64,000 nucleotides of DNA, from the NCBI RefSeq assembly GCF_022458985.1, contig NC_061776.1, forward strand, positions 1,301,719 through 1,365,718, in the 5' to 3' direction. Positions 11,069-20,975 of this stretch are shown here, in pieces; within the stretch, counting starts at the first letter, position 1; each line of letters starts with the position of its first letter. Position numbers and translations under genes: made by a program. Under the pieces are notes generated by a model, which saw only the letters and a list, made by a program, of their open reading frames with translations, did no database searches and was not told the origin of the DNA. The stretch is from Mugil cephalus (taxonomy: Eukaryota > Chordata > Actinopteri > Mugiliformes > Mugilidae).

Positions 11069-14000
11069 CTACGAGGCCCCCCCACCTCCATCCTGGTGCC
11101 CATAGAGGTCTGCTGGCCTCTTGAAGCTTGGCCCCCACCCGGTCAGAAAGTCACGGCTCTGTTCCATCTCCAGCGAGGTTAACGAGGTTAACGAGGTTAA
11201 CGAACTGAGCGACTCAGCCACCGACCCGCGGCCCTCTAAGGCATACGTCTGCAGGGTGTCATGGGGGCGCCATCACGTCCAGGTCCGCCTTCTGGAGCCG
11301 GTCCTTAATAAACACCTGGATCAGCTGGTCTTTATCCGTCCTCACCTCCATCGTCATGGAGACAAAAGCAGGTTGAGGGTGGTTCTGGTGTCTCAGGGCA
11401 GACATGTCGAAGGCCTCAGTGTCCTCCTCTCCTCCACCTTCATCATCGTAACGAACAATGTTCTCATGGATGTCTCGCTCGTTGTTCGTCACCACAGACC
11501 CTGCCCCCCTCCGTCCGAGGGCCACTACCACGGTCATACCTGAGGAGACAGGGACGCAGTCAGGGACAAGAGTCAAGACCCCGAATAGTCTCAAAGTTTA
11601 AGGTTTTCGATGTAAAGGTTAAGGAGACAGTAACTCTGAGGACACCAGGTCTCAGGTTGTACCCAGCAGCGCGAGGACACAGGTGATGAGGACAGCTGTC
11701 CCTAGGCCATTTGGTAACGTCCACATCTCTGGGCTGCAGTGGAGACGCTTTCCATGGAGACAGTGGCAGACGGTGATGGTTAATGTGTTGGTGCTGCTAA
11801 GGGACGGGCGGCCGCCATCTGAGATCACCACTGACAGGAAGTGGACCGGCCGATCGCGCTGAAGGAACCCGGCCCGACGGCTCAGGATGGACGCAGTGTT
11901 GTCTGAGCACAAATGGACAGAAGAGGAGACACTGAGTGTCCATTAGGTGATAAACATTATTCCGGCCTGGTGGACTGTACCTCTGTTGTCTCTCAGGCTG
12001 AAGTTTACGTTCTCAGCGTCCACAGTAAACAGGAAGAGACGTCCGTCCTCTGGTTGATCTGCATCCACAGCACTCAGAGTCCCAACGGTCTGGAGGTCAG
12101 AGGTCAAACAAGAGGGTCACATGACCATTCTTCATCTTAGAAAACAGACTGGTTTCCCTGGTTGATCCTGGTCATGTAAGACACAAATGTGGATTAAGTG
12201 ACATTTGGATTAAAAGAACCAACAGATTAAATCAGATTTCACTGATGATGTGATAACTCAGATTATTTATGTCAGGTCAGAAGCTAACGCCACACGTCCG
12301 CACAGCTTATGTCTGTGGAGAAACTGTATTTTTCCTAACCAGAAGCCGAGGGTGGGCACAGTGTGGGCCCTGCTAAAAGCCCAGGACACAGCCTGCAGAT
12401 CAGGAGACAGGTAGGCTTACGTCAGGGCCCGGGCAGCAAACACCATCACAGACTACAAGCGCATGGACCAGCAGGTCAGAGGTGACCCCACCCTTCCTGA
12501 CACCTTAAACAGGTTCACACGGTTCGACCTTTCAAGCAGCAGTAGGACTGAACGTCTTCCTCAGCCAGAGGTGCAGCAACAGCCTCTCGTCCTGCAGCTG
12601 CACCAAGTGACCTCCACCCTGAGGAATTGTCTCATTATTCACAGGTAAGCTCTACCTGTCCAGGTTGCGTGTCCTCACAGACGAACGTTTGGTTCTCGAT
12701 GGCGAAGCTCGGGGGATTGTCGTTGATGTCCATCAAGGAGATGAGAACCACAGCTTTTCCCACCTGAGACGGATCCACTGAGACAGAAAGAAATCACCTG
12801 TCATGTACCTGTCCCTCACAGTCGATTAAAGAAATCCACATGGTGTCTTACTGGTCTCCGTGGCAACAATGGTGATGTTGTGCAAAGTGTTGGTCTCTCT
12901 GTCCAGACGTCGCTTTGTTGTGATTACGCCTGAACTGCTGTCGATGTCAAAGTAGCGCTGCAAGTCAGACGTCCTGTCGATGGTGTACCTAATAATAATC
13001 ATAACAATAATAATAAAAATACTATCAGGTTTTATAACACTTTTCTAAATGCCCAAAGACACTTTACATTTTTATAAACATAAAGGGACAAGCACATGGA
13101 CAGAACAAGACAAATACCTGCAGCACACACCTGCTCTCAGGATCTGGCCTAAAGTTACTTGACCTGGTCTCAACTGGTCTTACCTGACTGGGCTGGTGGA
13201 GGTGTCAGGGTCATGAGCTGAAACTGATCCAACGTCTGATCCAACCATGGCGTCCTCAGAGACCAGCATGTGGCTGACGGAGGAAGAGAAGACTGGGGGC
13301 TCGTCCACGTCCTCCACCAACAGTCGTAGTGTCACCGTGTCCCTGAACTGTCCCACCGACAGATAGCGAGTGTCCATGAAGTGATTGGATGCCTCGACAC
13401 GTAGAGTGTAGCTGGACCTGGTTTCAAAGTCCAGAGTCTGTGAAAAAGGAGGAGGAAGATACTGGTTCCATGGAGTCAACAGATCCTCCCAAGAATTCAT
13501 CTCAACTCTGAGGAAAACATCAGAACAAGAACATTTCTGTGGTCTTCAGAGACAACCTAGGGACCAGTACCTTGTGGAGGGTGATCAGACCTTCCTGGGA
13601 CGCTGGATCAGTGACGATCCTGAACGTTTCTAGTTCGTCTCCGTCCAGGATCCTGTAGTCCACCTCAGCATTAGGACCAACATCCAGATCCAGAGCTTTG
13701 ACCTTTGCGACCACAGTGAACTCTGGGACAGACTCTGGGACAGAGAACTGGTAACTCTCTGAGGACACAGACGAAAGGACTCATTCATCCTACACATGGA
13801 CTCAACTAACCCGGACTCCTCATGACTTTAACCAGGGAAATCTCCCCAAATATATGAGCTGCCACACCACTATGATTCACAGTCAGGTTCTAGTCTTATG
13901 GTGAAGGGGTCAGGGGTCAGGGGTCAGGGATCAGGGGTCAGGGGTCAGGGATCAGAGGGCAGGGATCAGGGGTCAGGGATCAGGGGTCAGGGGTCAGGGA

Positions 14001-16626
14001 TCAGACTCACTGTGGGGGAAGCGAGGAGGGTTGTCGTTGACGTCCGTCAGAGTCACAGTGACGGACGTGGTTCCTGACAGACCTCCTGTCTGACCAATCA
14101 TGTCTTTGGCCTGAATGACGAGCAGACAACGATCTCGCACCTCTCGGTCCAAGTCCGGCAGAGCCGTCCTCACCACACCTGGAGGACGGGTTCAGAAAGA
14201 CGGACCAGACTGAACTGGCTGTCTCACATCCTCCATGTTTGTCTCAACACACTCATGATTCAGGTGTGTTCAGGTGTGGTGTGTTCCTCACCTGTCCTTG
14301 GCTCCACAGAGAAGTAAGGTTGACCCTGCAGGAGGCTGTAAACCACTCTGGCAGAGTTTCCATACGTTGGATCATCAGCGTCAGAGGCCACCACAGTCAC
14401 CACAGACGTCCCTGGAGGACACGCCTCAGCCACCTGTTATTGGTTCTAGACTCACCAATAGGACATCCCTCTACTACCTGTTATTGGTTCTAGACTCACC
14501 AACAGGGGACCCCTCTACTATCTGTTATTGGTTCTAGACTCACCAACAGGGGACCCCTCTACTACCTGTTATTGGTTCTAGACTCACCTACAGGACATCC
14601 CTCTACTACCTGTTATTGGTTCTAGACTCACCTACAGGACATCCCTCTACTACCTGTTATTGGTTCTAGACTCACCAACAGGGGACCCCTCTACTACCTG
14701 TTATTGGTTCTAGACTCACCTACAAGACATCCCTCCACTACCAGTTATTGGTTCTAGACTCACATACAGGGCACCCCTCAGCCACCTGTTATTGGTTCTA
14801 GACTCACCTACAAGACATCCCTCTACTACCTGTTATTGGTTCTAGACTCACCAATAGGAGACCCCTCTACTATCTGTTATTGGTTCTAGACTCACCAATA
14901 GGAGACCCCTCTACTACCTGTTATTGGTTCTAGACTCACCTACAGGACATCCCTCTACTACCTGTTATTGGTTCTAGACTCACCAACAGGAGACCCCTCC
15001 ACTAACTGTTATTGGTTCTAGACTCACCTACAGGGGACCCCTCAGCCACCAGTTATTGGTTCTAGACTCACCAACAGGGCACCTGCTCAGCCACCAGTTA
15101 TTGGTTCTAGACTCACCAACAGGGCACCCCTCAGCCACCAGTTATTGGTTCTAGACTCACCTACAGGGCACCCCTCAGCCACCAGTTATTGGTTCTAGAC
15201 TCACCAATAGGAGACCCCTCAACTACCAGTTATTGGTTCTAGACTCACCTACAGGGGACCCCTCTACTACCTGTTATTGGTTCTAGACTCACCTACAGGG
15301 GACCCCTCTACTACCTGTTATTGGTTCTAGACTCACCAATAGGAGACCCCTCTACTACCAGTTATTGGTTCTAGACTCACATACAGGGCACCCCTCTACT
15401 ACCTGTTATTGGTTCTAGACTCACATACAGGGCACCCCTCTACTACCAGTTATTGGTTCTAGACTCACCTACAGGGGACCCCTCCACTACTTGTTATTGG
15501 TTCTAGACTCACCTACAGGACATCCCTCTACTACCTGTTATTGGTTCTAGACTCACCATCAGGGGACCCCTCCACTACCAGTTATTGGTTCTAGACTCAC
15601 ATACAGGGGACCCCTCAGCCACCAGTTATTGGTTCTAGACTCACCTACAGGACACCCCTCAGCCACCTGAGCAGAGTACGGTCCGTCCAAGAACTTGGGC
15701 TCGTTGTCGTTGATGTCCTGGACCTTGATGGTGAACGTGGACTCAGGTTCAACCGGAGCGTTGGTGTTTCTGTCCCTGACCTGAGCTCTCAGGGAGTAGG
15801 AGGCCTGCTGCTCCCGGTCCAATCTTTTGACTGCGTGGATGTCCCCCGTGTCCTCATCAATGGTAAAGACAGACATAGCTCCTTCACCACTCAGGACATA
15901 CGTCACCTGACTGTCCCCGTTGTCCATATCAGAGTGAAGCTGGTGGGACACGACATTAGAGACAGTCAGACCACCAGAGACAATGAGACCACCAGAGACA
16001 ATAAGACCACCAGAGACAATGAGACCACCAGAGACAATAAGACCACTAGAGACAATGAGACTGGAAGACAGTGAGACCAGAGACAATAAGACCACCAGAG
16101 ACAATGAGACTGGAAGACAGTGAGACCGGAAACAGTGAGACCACCAGGGACAGTGAGACCAGAGACAGTGAGACCACCAGGGACAGTGAGACCACCAGAG
16201 ACAATGAGACTGGAAGACAGTGAGACCACCAGGGACAGTGAGACCACCAGGGACAGTGAGACCAGAGACAGTGAGACCACCAGAGACAATGAGACTGGAA
16301 GACAGTGAGACCACCAGAGACAGTGAGACCACCAGAGACAATGAGACCAGGGACAGTGAGGACCCCCCTCATGTTGTTCTGCTGGACTGTCCTATCCTGG
16401 TCGGTACCTTTCCGACGTACAGAGGCTGGTCTCCCGTGTACTCCTCCAGAATGAAGAACTGATTCCAGACCCAGCTCCTCCTCTTCCTCTGGGTGAACTG
16501 GACCTCGGCTCTTCTGGACTTGTGGGGCAGGAGGACCGAGTTTAGAGTCATGGCCCTGCAGCCGGACCCCTCCCACAGGGACAGGACCAACAAACTGAGC
16601 ACGTTCACATCACAGAGACACTTCAT
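11069..16626 (-). CDS. Type II classical cadherin, CDH7/CDH19/CDH20 group, frameshifted in the cytoplasmic tail
   Basis: Calcium-dependent homophilic adhesion receptor that binds beta-catenin and p120 through its tail (family knowledge). Eleven minus-strand exons: 16626-16408, 15939-15645, 14411-14292, 14178-14011, 13758-13571, 13437-13184, 12988-12852, 12777-12656, 12089-11981, 11902-11663, and 11539 onward. All junctions are GT-AG and in phase, and several exon lengths (295, 120, 168, 188, 254, 137, 122) look like the usual type II pattern. A signal peptide and very short prodomain end at a furin-like site (RKRR) before SWVWNQFF, the two-Trp type II start. EC1-EC5 follow with [28 protein letters not shown] and DINDNPPSF calcium motifs, then a membrane segment and an [21 protein letters not shown] tail. 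As read, a stop at 11261-11259 gives 710 residues. A 1-bp deletion in a C run (11263-11267) explains it: the other frame continues with LQTYALEG and [14 protein letters not shown] to 11069. CDH7 is the closest match I recall; orthology is uncertain. Confidence 0.88.
12090..12655 (-). other. Cadherin intron between exons 8 and 9
   Basis: 566-bp intron with no repeat array and no recognised element. A short plus-strand open frame (12463-12648) has no recognisable motif. Confidence 0.5.
13895..14005. repeat. GGGGTCA/GGGATCA tandem repeat next to the cadherin exon 4 donor
   Basis: About 15 copies of a 7-bp unit (ggggtca or gggatca), ending a few bases from the donor of exon 4 at 14010. Confidence 0.85.
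14436..15645 (-). repeat. 44-bp minisatellite made of copies of the cadherin exon 2/intron 2 boundary
   Basis: About 27 copies of a 44-bp unit. On the coding strand each unit carries the equivalent of the last exon 2 codons, a G and then gtgagtctagaaccaata. The true donor at 15644 is itself the outermost unit. The array occupies almost the whole 1,233-bp intron, from the donor to about 20 bp from the exon 3 acceptor (14412). Every unit therefore keeps a near-consensus 5' splice site. Units vary mainly in the bases just before the donor (CTGTAG, CTATTG, CTGTTG) and in the ccact/ctact stretch. Confidence 0.93.
15955..16357. repeat. 18-bp minisatellite in cadherin intron 1
   Basis: About 22 copies of gagacaatgagaccacca and shorter variants. 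It fills the 467-bp intron and reaches to within about 15 bp of the exon 2 acceptor at 15940. Confidence 0.9.
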
Positions 16627-16639
16627 CTCTGGGACGGAC

Positions 16640-16772
16640 GATGTCCAACGAAAATAGAGAAAATAGAAAAACTAGAGAAAATAGAAAAATTAGAGAAAAT
16701 AGAAAAACTAGAGAAAATAGAAAAATTATAGAAAATAGAAAAATTTGAGAAAATAGAAAAATTAGAGAAAAT
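16640..16772. repeat. 18-bp AT-rich repeat upstream of the cadherin start
   Basis: Seven copies of gagaaaatagaaaaatta immediately 5' of the predicted cadherin start codon, in the 5' UTR or promoter. Followed by a TATAA array. Confidence 0.85.
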
Positions 16773-16814
16773 AGACTGGCAAGGTTAGAGACAACAAGAA
16801 GTCAGTCTGTCCAA

Positions 16815-16935
16815 CATAACATAACATAATAATATAATCTAATATAATAAACATAATATAATATAATATAATATAATATAATATAATATAATATAATATA
16901 ATAAACATAATATAAAATAATATAATAAATATAAT
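16815..16935. repeat. ATAAT/TATAA microsatellite
   Basis: Pentanucleotide-like taata array in the cadherin 5' flank. No gene signal. Confidence 0.9.
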
Positions 16936-17205
16936 AGGAAGCATTCTTTACTGTAGTTTAAAGCTGTAGATTTACAGAAACTAAAAGATAAAACTCTTCC
17001 TAAGCTGATGATGTAGAATCAGAGTAAACATGAAACACTTTTCTATAAATTGTGCTGATGTTAAAATGATTGTTATTAATGTGCAGCTCATCCTGATGAA
17101 TCTAAAAAGATGAAATGTCTCAGATCTGATAGAAGGTAGAAGATTTACCGCTGAGCTGTTGGTTCCTGGAGAATGAAATGAAGCAGCATCTTTAGCCTCA
17201 AATTT

Positions 17206-17352
17206 ATGGTTATATTATTATTATTATTTTTATTATTATTATTATTATTGCTATTATCATTATTATTATTACTATTATTATCATTATTATTATTATCATT
17301 ATTATCATCATTATTATTATTATTACTATTACTATTATCATTATTATCATCA
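17206..17352. repeat. TTA/ATC trinucleotide array, left side of the Rex1-like insertion
   Basis: Imperfect attatt array with punctuating gct, act and atc triplets. The same punctuation order recurs on the far side of the retroelement (18961-19040). Confidence 0.9.
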
Positions 17353-18960
17353 GCTGGCTGGAGTCTTCCTGGACATTTTCAACCTGTCCCTGCAGCTCGC
17401 TTCAGTTCCTGTCTGCCTCAAGTCCTCCATCATTGTGCCGGTGCCAAAAAAATCAGCTGTCACCTGCCTCAACGATTACCGTCCTGTTGCTTTAACACCG
17501 GTAATCATGAAGTGCTTTGAGAGGATGGTCTTAAGTCACATCAAGGACGTTATCCCTGCTACTCTGGACAGACATCAGTTCGCCTACAGGGAGAACCGAT
17601 CGACAGAGGACGCAGTCTCATTAGCACTGCACACGGCCCTGACTCACCTGGAGCATCCTAACACCTACGTCAGGATGTTATTTGTGGATTTCAGCTCAGC
17701 TTTCAACACTGTGATCCCAGACAAGCTGATGCTGAAACTCCACAACCTTGGACTGTCTGCCTCTCTGTGCTCATGGATTAGAGACTTTCTCACCCACAGG
17801 CCACAAGTGGTGAGAATTGGGGACCGTACATCATCTACACTGGTCCTGAGCACAGGGACACCGCAGGGATGTGTGCTCAGCCCGGCCCTCTTCACCCTCT
17901 TCACACATGACTGCACTGCCGTTCACCCCACAAACATGGTTGTGAAGTTTGCAGATGACACCACCGTAGTGGGTCTCATATCGGACAACGACGAGACTCA
18001 CTACAGAGAGGAGATCCAGCACCTGACAGGATGGTGTTCAGACAACAACCTTGTCCTGAACACCAGCAAGACCAAGGAGGTCATCGTGGACTTCAGGAGA
18101 TCCAGGAGTAAGGAACACACCCCTCTCCTCATTCATGGGGAGGAGGTGGAGTGGGTGGACAACATCAAGTTCCTTGGCATCCACATCACATCTGACCTCA
18201 CTTGGTCCACGCATACATCTCACCTGGTGAAGAAGGCCCAACAAAGGCTCTTCTTCCTCAGGAAGCTGAAAAGGACTGGACTCTCCTCTCAGCTTCTGAC
18301 AAACTTCTACAGAGCCACAATAGAGAGCATCCTCTGTCTGAGTGCAACAGTGTGGCGGGAGCTGCACTGTACAGGACAGGAAGGACTTGGCCCGGGTGGT
18401 GAAAACCGCACAGGGGATTGTTGGGAGTCCTCTCCCACACCTGGACTCAATATATGACAGCCGGGTCCAAAGGAGGGCGGGCCGTATAGCTGCAGACCCC
18501 ACCCACCCAGGCCACGAACTGTTTGTGCCTCTTCCCTCCAGGAAGAGGTTCAGGAATATAAAGACCAACACAAACAGACTGAGACACAGCTTCTTCCCCA
18601 GAGCTGTGAAATCCATCACCCCATCTCCTCACATACCCCCCCATCCAGAGACTGAGCATTAAACCCCTGCAGATGCCAGATAGACTCTGATACTGCACTG
18701 CACCTTGTCTAAACATGCTGCTATACATGCAATATTCATACTGGTCACTTTAAATATCCTTGATTGCACTACTACCTCTCATCTCATCTTATTTTATTCT
18801 TAAATTCTATTTTTTTTATTTTAACTTGTTATTCTATTTTATATTTCCTATTCTATATTTATATTATTTATATATCTCAGGTCTGTACATTTATACCAAG
18901 AGCTGCTGAACAGAATTTCGTTGTGCCTTGCATAATGACAATAAAGATTCTTGATTCTTG
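17352..18960 (+). mobile_element. 5'-truncated Rex1-like non-LTR retrotransposon
   Basis: Reverse transcriptase on the plus strand from 17435. Motifs in order are [21 protein letters not shown] (motif A), [14 protein letters not shown] (motif B), [10 protein letters not shown] (motif C) and [14 protein letters not shown] frameshift near 18350 moves the C-terminus into another frame (18342-18662; [38 protein letters not shown]). The endonuclease half is missing. The 3' end has gacaataaagattcttgatt and a short gattctt repeat, as in this LINE group. Almost intact RT implies fairly recent insertion. Confidence 0.87.
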
Positions 18961-19117
18961 ATTATTATTACCATTATTATTATTATTGCTATTATCATTA
19001 TTATTATTACTATTATTATCATTATTATTATCATTGTTATATTATTATCATTATTACTATTATTATTATCACTATTATTATTATTATCATTATTATTATC
19101 ATTATCATTACTACTAA
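18955..19117. repeat. TTA/ATC trinucleotide array, right side of the Rex1-like insertion
   Basis: Continues the array seen at 17206-17352. A segment of roughly 55 bp with the same irregular triplet order is found on both sides of the element. Confidence 0.85.
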
Positions 19118-19414
19118 ATCTGTCCAACATTTGATCCAGATTAAATATCTGAGCCATCTGTTTATGACCTGAACTAAGTCAACAGGACGAAGACAAACTG
19201 TCCTCTCTGTCTAGGAGATTCTCACAATGCAGAAAAGGCACTAGAGGAGACTAGAAGACAGTAGAGGACACCAGAGTAGACGGCAGGAGGACTGCTGAGG
19301 TCCTGCAGGGTTCGGTATGAGGCCGTCTCCTAGACCTTTCTGTGGGACAGATGGACAAATACCAGAGAAGCTGCAGGAGGTTGATCTTAGAGGACAGTCA
19401 GAGCCCTAACCTGG

Positions 19415-19602
19415 AGACTGCTCCACCTGGAGACTCCTCCACCTGGAGACTGCTCCACCTGGATACTGCTCCACCTGGAACCCCTTCACCTGGAACCCCT
19501 TCACCTGGAGACTCCTCCACCTGGATACTGCTCCACCTGGATACTGCTCCACCTGGAACCCCTTCACCTGGAACCCCTTCACCTGGAGACTGCTCCACCT
19601 TT
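19415..19602. repeat. 15-bp based minisatellite (CCACCTGGAGACTGCT)
   Basis: About 12 copies of a ctccacctggagact, ctggatactg or ctggaaccccttca unit between the Rex1-like element and mplkip. No host gene is seen in 19117-20975. Confidence 0.85.
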
Positions 19603-20029
19603 CGTCCTTGATCCTGTTCCTGAGCTCCCTGGTTCTGTCCCTGGTTTTCCCTTCAGCACCTGAATGCAGTCTGAGTCCTGCAGGTGTGCAGGGGGCGGAG
19701 CATCCGAGGAGTCTCAGGTGTCCTGTTCTCTGAGCCTGAAGCTGATCTGAGCTCAGGTGTTGTTCTGACACACGCACACACACGCACACACACACACAGT
19801 CCATGGTGTGAAATGCTCTTTCTTCCACTATTAAACACAGCCCTGAGTTCTACTGCTGCTTTTCTTCCAAACGTTTCTCCATCAGTCAGGATTTATTTCT
19901 TCCTGGTAGAACATGGTTCTCCACGATCCTTCCAGTCTGGAATAAAGGTCTTAAGACAGTTTCAGTAGTTTCTAGATGTTTCCTCTGCTTGATACAGCCA
20001 ATGATTTGACCCTTCTCCACCAGACTAAT

Positions 20030-20425
20030 ATCTCCTCCTCCACCAGACTAACATCTCCTCCACCAGACTAACATCTCCTCCTCCAGACTAACATCTTCTC
20101 CTCAGACTAACATCTCCTCCACCAGACTAACATCTTCACTCTCCTCCAGACTAACACTCCTCTCACTATCTCCTCCTCACCAGACTAACATCTCCTCCAC
20201 CAGACTAACATTCTCCTCCACCAGACTAACATCTCTCCCCAGATACATCTCTCCTCCAGACTAACATCTTCTCCACCAGACTAACATCTCCTCCACCAGA
20301 CTAACATCTCCTCCACCAGACTAACATCTCCTCCTCCAGACTAACATCTCCTCCACCACCAGACTAACATCTCCTCCTCCATCAGACTAACATCTTCTCC
20401 TCCAGACTAACATCTCCTCCTCCAC
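20030..20425. repeat. 18-20-bp minisatellite (CTCCACCAGACTAACAT)
   Basis: About 20 units of ctcctccaccagactaacat. The block at 20090-20260 is ragged, with many 1-2 base deletions, as if assembled from error-prone reads. Confidence 0.85.
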
Positions 20426-20776
20426 GGGATGTGGAGGAAATGAGAAGCTCCTCATTGCATCAGTTGGTTAAATAACTAGTGGAACTAATGATCCACCAGG
20501 AGGCGCTGGACTATGAGCTCAGTTACATCCATTTATTTTAGAAACAGACAGAAGGAACGTGATGAATTTATTGAGTGATGAGTTTGACAGCCACCTCTTT
20601 AAAAAGTAGTAATGAAGTTAAATGTTTGTCTTCATTTGGTGTTTCGAGGTTTTGGTTCTGGACATGAGCGGTTCTGAGAACTATTCACTGGAGACAGGAA
20701 GACAAGACGTCCTTAATGTCCCGGGCCGGACTCGTTAAACATCTCGTCATGAATTAACTCATTGGACCAAATCACA

Positions 20777-20782
20777 TTTATT
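20777..20782 (-). terminator. Candidate poly(A) signal of mplkip
   Basis: tttatt on the plus strand, that is AATAAA on the coding strand, about 195 nt beyond the mplkip stop. Confidence 0.5.
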
Positions 20783-20975
20783 TTCACTTACACTTTAAAA
20801 CCAGATAAATGGATTAAAGGGACAATATGAAACTTTTCTTAAAATTTTGAAATGAAAAACAAATTGATTTTTTTTTAACAAACAGTTTAAAAGATGAAAA
20901 CTAAAAACTGATAATCATTAGTTTAAAATCTCCAGTCCACTAGTAGAAAGACGTCTGATCCAGGTTTGCTTGCTG

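Noticed and set aside
15559-16576. Minus-strand frames with Ser/Leu/Val repeats running into the cadherin exons
   Set aside because: Intron 1 minisatellite read through; splice sites at 16407 and 15940 remove it.
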